Positions 28,519-39,989 of a DNA stretch of 64,000 nt are shown here, piece by piece (the first letter of the stretch is position 1; every line of letters starts with the position of its first letter). The notes beneath the pieces are model-generated. The model saw only the letters and a program-made list of their open reading frames with translations, ran no database searches and had not been told where the DNA came from. This DNA comes from Effrenium voratum (lineage: Eukaryota; Sar; Dinophyceae; Suessiales; Symbiodiniaceae). The stretch lies in NCBI GenBank assembly GCA_963377175.1, contig CAUJNA010003788.1, positions 40,085 to 104,084 of the forward strand. The letters run 5' to 3'. Both the position numbers and the translations under genes were made by a program.

Positions 28519-31431
28519 GTTTCACCGGACAATCTTCGGGAGCTCTTGCTTGGATTTTTCCCCGCAGGCCAAAGGGATGGATATGTTCCCCCCCTTCTTG
28601 TTTCCGAATATGCAATCTTTGCGGGAATTAAGCCGCTTCATGTCACGATATTCAGGGGCCATTTATTGACGGGTTCTGACACAAAAAAGCTCCAGCTTAC
28701 ACCACAGGGCATTCGTGTGTGTGTGTGTGTAGCATCCTAGATCTCATTTCTTAGAACCCATTAAGGGTTGCCCGACATATCCAGGACTGGCTGGTTCGCT
28801 CCTACCGAGGGAACGTTCAGGAAGCCCGGGGCTCAGTTGTGTGACTGGGAGAGCTCAGAGAGCCGCCCAGGGTTGGCGAGTTGTCGAAGAAGATGCTTCA
28901 CCCTGCGTCTACATGCATCATGCTCAAAGGACAGTAGGGATGGTTATCCAGATGCAGTCATCGACACTTCAGAAGAAGCAAGTTGTGGCTACCGTTCATT
29001 TCATTAAGGGTAGCAGCTGTGCACTGCTCGCCTACTGAGGCTTGGAAGCTTCTTTTCAATGAGAACCAAGTCGAAATCCCGTCAGGTACTGAAGGGCGTG
29101 GCAAGCAAGGCATTGCTGCCCAACAGTTTGCATTCACACCCACTTCTACCCTTCGGAGTGGAAGCCAGCAGTTCGGCACATTGCTCTCCTGGTGAGATAG
29201 GAACATTTTGCATGGGGTCCGGGGACCCAATTGGTGACTGGTGATCTTTCGAGGGCACTTGGACTTGCATCTCCTGGCATGCCCCGCTATCCTCTTAGCT
29301 GCATGACACTGAGCAACATGCGGTGTCTCCAGTTTAAGAATTATCCAGGGTTCCCTTTGTAAAATAGAGGTCCCCTTGGTCGCCTTTTTTTTGCAAGACA
29401 TCAAATGCAGCTACCCATGTTGCAGGGTCCGATTCCCACAGCATGCTCGGGACACAGACCATGGTACTTTGGAGGGCTTGCCCTTTTATCTGCTAGAATA
29501 GCTGCACATATTTGGTATCTTCCTCGACCCCCCATGTTGTCCCCAGTTAAGTCAAAAGGACGCCACCAAAGATGTTTGGGGATCCAATTCACCGCACTTC
29601 TCACTTGCCCAAAGCGAATCGAGCTTTCGACCCTTTGGTTTAGTCCAGGTTTAGTGGTGGAGGTCAAGGGATGGTGTCATGTACCCAGGTTTGATTGTAG
29701 CCTCGGGGTGGGGGGCCAGTCCTTTGCAACGCGAGAGCTTTAGAGAGGCGTTCGGTCGCCTCGGTTGCCGCGTGCGAGGTGCCTGGACTTTTTGGCCGCA
29801 ATAGGGCGCATCAAGCAGCAGATGGGAGGCCCAGGAGCAGAGGACTGGTGCCCTTTAATTCTGCACAAAATCCCAACCTGGCCAGGTCTGTCGGAATTTA
29901 CTGTAGCAGGTCGATTCAAATCAGTGAGCTGTAAATTGTGTATTTGACGTGCCCTTGTCGCTTTGACTTTAGCAGAGCTGAACTAGCAGGGCATCTCTAG
30001 AAGACCTGTTCAAAGCAGGTCTTCGCTTTGGGTTTCTTTTGTTCCTTGCAGACAGTAGATGCTGGTAGACAGTAGATATTGCTGTCACCTCAGATGTTTG
30101 TTTTGTTTGGAGGTAGTATTCAGGATGTGAGAATTGTATGTTTCCTAAACTGAGCATCCCAAACAATCACAATGGTATGTTTCGACACCGAGGGTGATGT
30201 CCTCCGATGGACAAGTTTTTCGGCACGGCTTGCAGGGTTTTGTTGCACCCGTACGCTGCGAACGCACCCCTTCGGGGTTCCTGGAAAGGAGATGTCTCTG
30301 AAAATAGAGAAAATAGATGTTCCTTGCTTGGGTTCCTCAATTCGCAAGGGAGTGTTTTCCTTGACGGTTTCCAGCTTGCAGAGCTGCGGTATCCCCAGAG
30401 CCTGCGGGTTCTCAAAACTGGGGTCCCCAAAAATGGCTAGTTAGCTTCCTTTTGGGTTCCCTTCAAATACAAACTAAACGGGGGGCGTGCCATTTTGATA
30501 TCCCTCGCAGCCTATGCGCGTTTTGTGGAGAGCTCTGAGGTTTCCTTCCAGCAGCGAGCTGAGTGAGTGATCTAGCCCCCGGATTCCGTTGAGAGCATGC
30601 CATGGTTAAAAGACCCATTTACGTGCAGATAGGGATGCTTATCAATTCTTGAATAGGGATTTAGACAACCATGGTAAGAGTTGCTCTTGAAGCCATGATC
30701 ATGGCCCACACCCGAACGAGTTTGACCATGGTACACGTGCCGGGCCTGCCTTTGTTCTAGCTAAGTAAAGGTCCCCTTGTACCAAACTTGAGCAAACTTG
30801 ATGAAGAAAATGGAACCCTGATCCTTTTTAAAGGGATGAGGTTGTCGAAACAGTAGCCGCGGTTCAAATGATTTAAGCATGTTTAGACAAGTGGTTGGCC
30901 CAACCTTGCTTTGTACTCTCCTGGCTGGCATTCAAGGGCTCAGCAAATGTCATCAGCTGCTTTCGGGTCACCTTGTCAGGGTTCCATTGCTTGCAAGAAA
31001 CTCTTGTCAGAAAGGTGGCTGTGTTCAGCTCAAATAGCGAACGGGACAAGGCTTGAGATGGGGTCTCAACAAGAGTGGTTCTCAGAAATGACAAGGGCGT
31101 CTCTGCCGAAAACCACCAACACGGGTTTCTAAACCAAGAGGGGGTCCACCCGTTTTAAGACTCAGATGTCGCTTAGGCAATGTTCCACTTTGGTGTCAGG
31201 AGGCGCGCCGTCCGCTGGCTTGCGGGGTTCCCCGATGAATTGTCCTCCAAATTGGCCCCCCAAAGTGGGGAATGCCCTCCAAAATGGATCTCGTCGACCA
31301 AAAGGTCAAATTGAAAATCATACTTGTTTGAAGACAGCCCAACTCCCTGTACATTGGCCCCAAAGGTGATGTCAAAAACACCCAGAGGGGGAAATTCAGG
31401 GAACTCTGGAAACAAGAGGCTTTGCGCTCAG
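28519..31431. other. Non-coding stretch with a TG run and a small hairpin
   Basis: It contains a GT microsatellite at 28715-28730 and a hairpin at 30000-30024. A weak exon-like patch near 29780-29849 reads CLDFLAAIGRIKQQMGGPG. Nothing else is recognised. Confidence 0.4.
30000..30024. other. Perfect 9-bp hairpin
   Basis: GAAGACCTG and CAGGTCTTC are exact reverse complements with a 7-nt loop. Confidence 0.8.
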
Positions 31432-31488
31432 GCGCAGAAGCTGAGTGAGGATCTGGACCCCACCAAGAGCGGGAAGGCGCCGGCCTCG
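31432..31488 (+). CDS. Candidate exon, 19 codons
   Basis: It is bounded by CTCAG and TCG|GT. The frame is exactly in phase at both ends and reads AQKLSEDLDPTKSGKAPAS. It is GC-richer than the flanks and no family is recognised. Confidence 0.4.
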
Positions 31489-33669
31489 GTTTCCCTTTTG
31501 GCTGAATTCAACCCGCGGCATATTTTTGTTCGTACCCGTGACACTCCCATTTGGAGTCTGGAGATATGGGTCTGTCTCGGAATGATTTGGACCCCGCCAA
31601 AATAAGTATATCGGCACGATGTTGGGGCTGAGGCCCGGGGAAACAAAAGACTCCCCGTTCTGGCAGGGTTCCCAATTTTAAACATCACCTTTTGGGCCAA
31701 CTCAACGTCAAGGCAAGTTTCGTTTTGGTGGGGTGATTTTCAAAGGGAGAATATGGGGAGTCCTGTTTGGGGCTCATTGTTTGAAGGGAACCGTGCCAAA
31801 AAAAAGGAAACAGGACCGCCCTTTTGCGACACTTTGTCGCCGGCCCCCTCTCAGAAATTTTGAGACGAGGTTAAAAAGTGATTGCTCATAGCACAAGCGC
31901 AGGGCAAGAGGATGGATAATCCAACTTGCAGAAGGACAGGCGGTCCCTCGAGGAGTCCAACCCTTTGGGAAAACAACATATTATTGTTTAAGGAAATCAT
32001 TGATATTGGAATCAACAAGCCGGGATTGCCACCACATTGACTTGCTAATGCAAGGAGAAACTACAGCAACTTAATGCGAGCTTTCATGACAAAGCAAAGC
32101 ACAGGCACACTCTTTCGGAGGATTGGTGAATCTGAAAGGAAGCCCCACATGTCAAGGGACCATGGGCCACCCTGTTTGGGCAAAGTTGATTTTAAAGGAA
32201 CTCACTGCCCTCCCCGCCTCCCCCACAAAACACAGAGATCAGGCAACAGATTGGCTGCGGATTGCAACTGGTTGGAGCTACGGGGGTCAACATGCCGAGC
32301 ACATGAATCCCTGCAGTTTTGATTCGACCCCCCCCCCCAATTAGCGTTCGTTCCACGGATCCAAACGAGGATCCCCCAGTTGTGCTTTTTTTTGGGGGGG
32401 CCCAAGAAAAAAACAAAAACAGGTTCCCACAGTTGAGCGACCACGTTGGGTTACCCGTTCAAGCCTCTATTGTTTACACAACCTTTGCTGGTTTTGCCTT
32501 AAAGCCTTAAAGCGACCAGGGTCTGCTTGCTTTTGCGCCAGTTTTGCAACCAACCTTGACAACTCACCCAGGTCACACTTGCTGCCCTGCTGCAGCCAGC
32601 ACCGCCGCCACCAGAGGCGGGCAGAAACTGGAACTCAAGTCCATAAAGTATCTGGACTGTTGATTCCCACAATCCCAGTTTATCCCAATCTTTGAGCTTG
32701 GGTTGCATCCATCCCAACTGAAGCAAGTTGTCCTGAGGCACCATTCTGGAAGCTCAACATCCTCAGCAACTGGGGCTCTGCAAAGCGGCTGCAGGCCGGA
32801 GGGCGCTTGTTTAGATTCAGGGAACACCAAACTCGTTCGAATAAACGGGTTCAGATCGCTTGCACCATTGGCACCAAAGGACAGTCATGTGTGCGTGTGT
32901 GTCTGTGTGTGTGTGTGTGCGTAGCATAGAACCCAATTCGTTAGAACCCAGTTGGGGTACCCAATGTGCCAAACATGTTTTAGACAGTTGGGGCAGTTGG
33001 CTCGACCCCGGACCAGCGTTTCTCGGCAGTCTCTTGCCGGGTCAGACGTCATGCCAGATCATGTCACCGTTGCGCTTGACGACCACCATCCAGGCCGGAC
33101 TCGCTCGCTTGATTGACTCAGCTCTGGGCTGTTTTCATGGGATTTGGTTCGTTGGAACGTGGTTGGTGGGCACAAGCCCCCAGCTGAACTATGTCCCCAA
33201 TGGAACAAATATCCACATTGGTGTGCGCACGCTAGGTTCAGACGGGAGGACTGTCCCGAATACGCGGGACCTTCATTGAAAACCAGGCGCGGGAGCTCTT
33301 ATGTAGGTTGCAGGTGCGTGGTTTGAGGGTACGGTGAACTCCCTAAATAGTGAAGCCCTGTATAACCTCGGTGAGTTGCAAGTAGCCGGACAACGATAAT
33401 TCCCGGCATCCGCCAGATTTTTTGTGTGGTGTTTGACAAGTCTGACCAGTCGGAGGGTATGTTTTCATGCCCAGGCTGGCTCGCTGGCAGGCCGGAGTTG
33501 GAGAGCGGATCTGGAATCAGAGGAACCCCGAGGAACCCGAGCACTTCTTTTCGACCCCAGGAAAACCCCAAAATAGCCCACGGCCATGGAGGGAACCGCC
33601 TTTTGCTTTTCCACAGAAGCCAGGGGAGCCCTAATCTTCCCACCTTTGGGGAAGCCTTCGTCATTTTGA
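31489..33669. other. Non-coding stretch
   Basis: A GT-rich microsatellite at 32889-32922 is followed by sequence resembling that after the GT run at 28715. No gene is recognised. Confidence 0.4.
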
Positions 33670-33764
33670 CCGGGGCTCCTTTCGCGACGGACGAAGTGAG
33701 ACGAGGTGATTCGCTGATCCGCGCCTTCGATTTGGAAACCCTCGGCCCGGATCCTGGAAGTCTG
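33670..33764 (+). CDS. Candidate exon
   Basis: The frame reads ATDEVRRGDSLIRAFDLETL followed by GPDPGSL, ending at a GT at 33765. The start is not defined. An antisense frame is also open. The residue pattern favours the plus strand; the family is unknown. Confidence 0.3.
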
Positions 33765-33881
33765 GTCTGACAAGGCGACAGCTGATAGGGCTGAAGAGAC
33801 GTCGTTTCGGGGGGAGCCTGTCTCCATAAAGAAAATCATGTGGCAGAAAGCAACACTGCCAAAAGTAAGAACATTCGTTAT

Positions 33882-33973
33882 ATATATAATATTATATATA
33901 TATATATATGTATGTATATATATATATGTATGTATATATACATATACATACATACATATATATATATATATAT
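33882..33973. repeat. TA-rich microsatellite
   Basis: Runs of TATATA alternate with TGTATG and ACATACATAC units. Open frames across it are repeat artefacts. Confidence 0.9.
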
Positions 33974-34018
33974 TTCGGGGAGTTTTACTTTTGTACTTCC
34001 CCCCCCCTCCCCCCCAAG

Positions 34019-34135
34019 GCGCGACGGCGCGCACGCCACATTTTGCGCCGCTCCGCGAGGCGTGGACTCGGAGGCGGTGCAACTGCGGCGCCTCGCCAAG
34101 AAGCGCGGAGCCGAGCCGAGGGGCCACACGCGGAG
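34019..34135 (+). CDS. Candidate exon, Arg/Ala-rich
   Basis: A long C/T tract ending in AAG (34016-34018) precedes a very GC-rich 117-bp patch ending in GAG|GT. One of three open frames reads PRGVDSEAVQLRRLAKKRGA, the most protein-like. No family is recognised. The strong pyrimidine tract makes the acceptor convincing. Confidence 0.4.
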
Positions 34136-34505
34136 GTCCTCTTTTTCAGTCCAGAGAGGTGGTGCGCGTGCGTGTTTTTGAGGGTAAAGGAACCCCCCCC
34201 CAAAAACAAAGTCCCCTAAATAGACCTTATGTGTTTTTCTTGCTTAAAAACAACCTTCGGAAAACTCAACACACCTACAAGAAGGCACGCAGAGCAGAGG
34301 CCCCAAGTCTTCACACGGAGGACGAGGAAATTGGTGGGGAACGCTGCTGGTTTTTGCTTGTGTTGGTTGCGCCGAGTGATCTGTTATTTCGGTGTTTTGG
34401 TTGTTTTGTTTTTTTTTGGTTCTTTTTTATTTGATTCTTTCTTTCTTTCTCTTTCTTTGTTTATTGCTTTGTTTGTTTGTTTGTTTGTTTGTGTGTGTGT
34501 GTGTT

Positions 34506-34972
<467 letters not shown>

Positions 34973-35311
34973 GTGTTTGTGTGCTTGTTTGTTTGCTTGT
35001 TCGGTTATTTGTTTGTTTGCTTTTGTTTGTTTGATTGTTTGTTTGCTTGCTTGTTTGTTTGTTTGGTTTGTTTGTTTGTACGTGTGGTTCTTTATGTATT
35101 TCTTTCTTTATTTATGTCTTTCTTTGTTTGTTTGTTTGTTTGTTTGCTTTTTGTTTGTTTGTTTGCTTGTTTGTTAGCTTGCTTACTTGTTTTGCTCGCT
35201 TGTTTGATTGATTGCTTGCTTGCTTGCTTGTTTGCTTGTTTGTTGTGTTGTGTTGTTTGTTTGTTTCTTTGCTTGTTTGACTGTTTGTTTGACTGTTTGT
35301 TGTTTGTTTGC

Positions 35312-35380
<69 letters not shown>
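35312..35380. repeat. Second, shorter TTGC array
   Basis: About 17 TTGC units follow degenerate TTTG/TTGC sequence, probably the other end of one degraded array. Confidence 0.95.
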
Positions 35381-35425
35381 ATATTTGATTTGTTGGGTTT
35401 GCTTGTTTGCTTGTTTGTGTGTGTG

Positions 35426-36489
35426 AGGTGTTTTTTTTTGTGCGGGGGGGGGGGGCTGTTTGGGCTTTAGTTCAAGTTGATATATAGGCCTCCCCTAAGA
35501 ATCACAGCTTTGGGCGTTGGGGGGGTTGCGGGTTCCATATAGCTTGGGGAGAAGGTCCGGCTGCTGTAGGGGACACTCCTTGGGCTTATTTCGGACAGTT
35601 GCCTTGGAGTGTTCGAAGAGGTTCAATCTGAACGTACAAGTGATTTATGTATATCCCTAAACATGTCCATGGTTTGGGACGTTTCCTATTGTGAGAACTT
35701 GGGCTTGGTAGAGGTGGTAATTTTGACAAGCCTTTTGGATTGCCCTTTCCTCTTGAAACCAAAGGATACAGGGGAAGGTGCCCGCTAAACTCAATTCCCA
35801 CCAACCCAAACAATCAATTAAGAGTACCTATAACCTTGCAGCACCAATCCTTTCGCAATCGTGCACTAAACAAAGAAGAAGCATTGTTTTGTTCCCTCAG
35901 CTGGTGGATCAGATGATGTATTTATCGTTCTGTTCCACACTCATTTTTCTGTTCCATAGCATCGGTCTTGTCCGTTTTCGAAGTTCGGTGTCCCCTCAGG
36001 GAGTCCGCTTTCCCCCCCTTCCCCCCAAGCTCTTCAACCCTGTTGGGGAAACTTGAATTTGGGAACAGAATTGAGAAATAGGGTTCCACAGGCCAAGCTT
36101 CCCGTTCTGCTATTGTTCTGTTTGTAAGCATTGTTCTGTTCAGTTTGGATGCCTGTTCGATGTGGGGCACTGGGCGCTTTTCCTGTTTGGGGTCAGAATG
36201 TGGGTACAATGTGGGTGTGAAAGCCTGTTGGGGGCATTGGCATTTTGGTGCTTGTTGGTGTTCGTGAGGCCCTCGTGCCCTCTTGAAAAAATGTCATTTT
36301 GCATCCATTTTGGGAATAGTTGGAACAGCCAGTTGGAATATTGGGTAAGGTGACCTTAGAATATCTCCAGCAGTCTGCAGTTCATTTGGGATGGACATGC
36401 GGAAGCTCACCAAATGTGCCGCAGAATCAATGGAAATCCATCTATGTTTTCCCAGAAGGAAGGGACACTTGAGTTTCGGGCCCGCCAAG
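35426..36489. other. Non-coding stretch
   Basis: Only short frames without motifs occur here. The region begins with a G run at about 35443. Confidence 0.4.
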
Positions 36490-36572
36490 GTTCGGCCTGA
36501 GCATTTTGGACGTGGAGGACATGCACCGGCTTTTTTCGAACGCCACCTCCGCCCGAGCCTCAGAGTCCGGAA
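36490..36572 (+). CDS. Candidate exon
   Basis: After AAG the frame reads FGLSILDVEDMHRLFSNATS and then ARASESG. GT dinucleotides at 36565 and 36573 are possible donors. It has a strongly protein-like composition and no recognised family. Confidence 0.35.
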
Positions 36573-36970
36573 GTCAAGTGAACCACCAGGTTGAAGTCCT
36601 TGGGAGTCAATTGCATGGAACCCTGAAAGGGAAACCCAGCCTGTTGCGCGTGCGTGGCAATCATCCGGTTTGTGAAGGTTCAGCCCAGCCATGAAGTTGG
36701 TGTGGACATGTGCTTGCCCTTTTGATTTTAATCATTTCAGGGCTTTGGGTAGGTTTTTATTGTGACCCAAGTGACTAAGTGCCTTGGGAGCGATGATCCA
36801 AATCAGAAGCGGCAACCAGCTAGACTCTTTGCGCTTATCAGTGCGGCGGAAGTTTGGACACCATTATGTGCAAATTAAGTTGAGCTTCAAATAGAAAGCT
36901 CGCTACTTGGATTCCTTCTCATGTTTGCGACTCAATCCCACAACCAGTGGAGCATGGCACAAATGCCCAG

Positions 36971-37038
36971 ATTGACTCGCAGGACGGGCGAGTCATCGTG
37001 CAATCGGAGCCCGGGTCCCCGGCCCCGAAGACCGATGG
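36971..37038 (+). CDS. Candidate exon
   Basis: After CCCAG the frame reads IDSQDGRVIVQSEPGSPAPK and then TDG. The frame remains open, and a GC donor near 37039 is assumed. The family is unknown. Confidence 0.3.
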
Positions 37039-37783
37039 CTTCGAGTTTGGGCAACATCCGGCTCTTGATTGTTGTGAGGCAACAATATTATTGACAATAT
37101 TGCCACCAAACAAAAACATGGGGGAGTTACTATGCAAAGCCAACACCTATCAACCTGCAAAACCAATAGGGGCCTACCTCAAATTCAATATCCCAGTATT
37201 GTCCGTTGCTCATACGGCGGATACTCGAAATGTATCAAGTAAGGGAGCAAGGAAGGCCCTTCATTGATAATAACTGTCAATTGATGCTTAGAATACCCTG
37301 GAATACCCTTCCAAAAGGGTTGGTGGATAAAAAAGACTTCTCATGTAAATGCGGTCCACCTTCAGGATCACCAATTAAAAGGCTATGCCGCTATGCCGGA
37401 AAGAGCCTAGGTTGAATTGGGGTCATGCAGCTTACCATTTCATAACCATGAGTGGTTGAGGGCCATTCCAGCTTGCTCTCGGAACAGTCAAGAGCTGGAG
37501 ACAGGCGCGGCTTTGCGAGGTCCCCCATCAGCAATTTCTGGCCCAAAGCGCAGCCCCAAAAAATTCCCTCAGCCCATTACAGCAATCCTGTTTGGGCTAG
37601 AGGAGCTTCTTGGTGGGATCTTAAAGGTGACCTTTGATCTCCAGCCCCTTTGGTTGAGATGATTTCAACCAACGCCATAAATAGGTGCCCAGTTTCCGCC
37701 GTTTTGATTCTTCATCATGGGTCCCATGCTCATTCAACTGGAGGAGTAGCCCGTACAATCGGGTGTGTCAGTCTCAAATTGTC
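37039..37783. other. Non-coding flank left of the DIRS-like element
   Basis: No gene or repeat is recognised up to the start of repeat A1. Confidence 0.4.
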
Positions 37784-37933
37784 TTGTTGCGGTTAACACT
37801 TGTGTTAAAAGTAACAACCGATAGCGGAAGGCATTTGAATCACACTCAGATTCGAACCTTGAGTGCCTGCAGGATGACACTGCTTGATTCATGCTCCGTT
37901 CGCCATTTTGGCGAATTAGCCAAATTTTTCTTT
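37784..37933 (+). repeat. Split direct repeat A1 (left end)
   Basis: This 150-bp repeat is identical to A2 as read. It starts TTGTTGCGG and contains the fold-back TTAACAC-TT-GTGTTAA at 37793-37808, likely a recombinase-binding arm. Near its end it carries CCGTTCGCCATTTTGGC (37896-37912), which resembles the dinoflagellate spliced leader. Confidence 0.95.
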
Positions 37934-37969
37934 TCTTTCCGACCTACCTGCCCTGCCTGCTCGACCGCC

Positions 37970-39436
37970 ATGACTGCTCCAGCGAATTTCGCATCCATCG
38001 TGGAGGAGTACCAGCTCATGGAAATGACCGAGCTCGACCCGGATTATGAACGACTGTACCGGGCCCTTCAAGACCATCTTTCGATCCTGCCCGAGGCGGT
38101 CGGTCCGGGCAACATCTTGCAGGGCAATCAGGTCTGCAACCAGTTCATCAACCATTCCGGCTGCAGGGGACGTGCACCTGCCTCTGCCCACCAGTGCGCC
38201 TTTTTGCATCCGGAGTTCGTTGATGCGCGTTGGATGCCGCGAGACAACATCTGTTACCGACATCTTCGACAACAGGCCCGGCATCCAGAAGGCTTTTGCG
38301 ACAGTGGTGCCGAATGCCGCCATGTTCACAGCGACTCAGTCCTGCATGGTGACCTTCTTGCCTGGCTGCGCTTCGTGCACCATGCCAGACCCAACACCGG
38401 CGTGGGCATCCACTATGACACAGCCCACCGTGAATGGCGCTTCGTGTCCAGGCGGGAGGCCTTTGAAATCCTCCGCGACCACCTTCACGGCGAGTGGAAC
38501 ACGCCCATTCACCACATGAACGTTCGGTACCCCGATCCGTGCACCTACCAGATGCCATACGCGGTACCACGTGGCCCGCCAAGCACATTGAACCCGTCTC
38601 GCCAACGGAACAACACCCCCCGACAGCAGCGAGGCCGCTCCACACAACCGGGATACTCCCGAGCTATGACACCACCGCGGACCGTCAACTTCGCGACACC
38701 CACGGCTCGCGACACTCCCAGACAGGCCCGATTCCCGGAGGCGACCACCACATCGACCGGGCCCGTCCCGCACCACATGCCTTCACCACGCCCGCAACCC
38801 ACCACACCATCCAAGGCGGCACCCCCCACACCATCCAACCAACATCACGACTTAGTCCAGTGGCTCCAGCCGCCAGGCATCGACCGTGACGACAGCACAC
38901 AAGGCCTGCTGTCAACCCAGCGGGCCGGACACATCCGCGCGCGGGTACACGAAGATGCCACCTTCCTGATCAATCCGGAACTGCTACCGGAATTCCCCTC
39001 CGTCCTCGACCACATCGGCTTGCAATGGCACCTGACCAACTACGGCATCTTCTCGCGCACCCCCACCAATGTGTACGGCAATGACTTCGGGGGCCTTTTT
39101 CTTGTACCCGTGGAACCAACTACGCAGGTCACACCTCTCAGGAGCCTGCTGCGCTGGATTATCCAGCAACACGTTCACCAACAACTCCAGCTGCTCAACA
39201 GCGCCAACCGGCAGCACATGCTACAACAACTGACCTGTTCCTGGCTTACCTTCGGGAGGCAGCTCTGTCGCGCCTCCCGGCGAGACCCTTTTGTGGACAA
39301 CATGGCAATCACCTTCGGGGAGACCATCATTGAGACAATTTCCAATTTCCTGACCCCCGAACAACGCACCATGGCGACCATCGAGGGCATCCTGCTCGGC
39401 CCCGACGGACACCTGCGCTTCAACCGGGAGCTCTAA
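37970..39436 (+). CDS. Gag-like protein with two CCCH zinc fingers
   Basis: This 488-residue ORF is the first in the element. The frame is open upstream into the flank, so I chose the first ATG after repeat A1 (MTAPANFASIVEEY). Two CCCH-type fingers are visible: Cys56, Cys65, Cys76 and His80, then Cys95, Cys110, Cys116 and His120. They are followed by a Pro/Thr/Arg-rich disordered middle (residues ~190-290) and a folded C-terminal region ending at FNREL. Its position and nucleic-acid-binding fingers suggest the RNA-packaging structural protein. It shares no obvious similarity with the copia Gag in this window. CCCH fingers instead of CCHC knuckles are unusual, and host RNA-binding ancestry is possible. 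Confidence 0.65.
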   Translation: MTAPANFASIVEEYQLMEMTELDPDYERLYRALQDHLSILPEAVGPGNILQGNQVCNQFINHSGCRGRAPASAHQCAFLHPEFVDARWMPRDNICYRHLRQQARHPEGFCDSGAECRHVHSDSVLHGDLLAWLRFVHHARPNTGVGIHYDTAHREWRFVSRREAFEILRDHLHGEWNTPIHHMNVRYPDPCTYQMPYAVPRGPPSTLNPSRQRNNTPRQQRGRSTQPGYSRAMTPPRTVNFATPTARDTPRQARFPEATTTSTGPVPHHMPSPRPQPTTPSKAAPPTPSNQHHDLVQWLQPPGIDRDDSTQGLLSTQRAGHIRARVHEDATFLINPELLPEFPSVLDHIGLQWHLTNYGIFSRTPTNVYGNDFGGLFLVPVEPTTQVTPLRSLLRWIIQQHVHQQLQLLNSANRQHMLQQLTCSWLTFGRQLCRASRRDPFVDNMAITFGETIIETISNFLTPEQRTMATIEGILLGPDGHLRFNREL

Positions 39437-39925
39437 GACTGAGCAGAGCCAGGACTCCCGCTACTGACCAGGCGGCACCGAGGAGTCTCCAAACCCGCCA
39501 CCCTAAGTTGACCCACCAAGTCCATGTCCCGTGCGATGGTGGGCCAGCAATAGGGCGATGACCCTCATACCGCACAGGTGACACCCATGCCTAGGCGACC
39601 GCCTGAGGCCCCCTTTTCCCGAAGAGAGATCCATCTTCGGACCGCGCAAAAGCGCTGAGAGCCTCGAGCCCGGGTCGACCCTCTTCGTCCCCCCTGTTTG
39701 ATTCGAGAGGATACCCCTTGACAAACCGACCCACTGCTGAGGCCCATACTGCGGTGACCAATCCCCACTCGCCTGCCCCGAACCCGACCGGTCTTTCACC
39801 CCACTTCGGATCCCCTGTGGATTACCCTCGGTTTCTTCGGGTCGGATCCCTGATGACAAACTGGCCGACCCCGGTCACCTTCACACCGCAGGGAGTTGGT
39901 CCTACGGGACAGCTCCACCCCTCGG
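39437..39925. other. Intergenic spacer between first and second ORFs
   Basis: About 490 bp without a recognised ORF. It contains GTCCCGTGCGA about 90 bp after the first stop. Confidence 0.4.
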
Positions 39926-39989
39926 GATGACATTTGTGCCGGTGTGGCGTGTCATCTAACACGACGTTTGTGCCGGTGTGGCGCGTCGT
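39926..39989 (+). promoter_or_regulatory. Twin hairpins with identical loops and different stems
   Basis: Hairpin 1 has GATGACA paired to TGTCATC and hairpin 2 has ACGACG paired to CGTCGT. Both enclose exactly the same 17 bases, TTTGTGCCGGTGTGGCG, which can itself form a small GCC/GGC inner stem. Four bases (TAAC) separate the hairpins. The unit is repeated with the loop conserved and the stem replaced by another complementary pair, which is what a conserved RNA structure would look like. They sit between the first and second ORFs and cover the first in-frame ATG of the latter. A role in translation of the second ORF, packaging or processing is inference. Confidence 0.7.

Noticed and set aside
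37845..37858. tRNA-like T-arm or pol III B box on the minus strand in repeat A (GGTTCGAATCT)
   Set aside because: Matches the B-box consensus well, but I found no A box, acceptor stem or anticodon arm at the right distance, so a tRNA or pol III promoter cannot be supported.
37685..37969. N-terminal extension of the Gag-like ORF into the flank and repeat A1
   Set aside because: The first part lies outside the mobile element, so it cannot belong to its protein; the first ATG after A1 is a better start.
38148..38776. Minus-strand frames of 130-165 residues opposite the Gag-like and other ORFs
   Set aside because: They are antisense shadows of C-rich coding sequence; the sense frames have domains and intact length.
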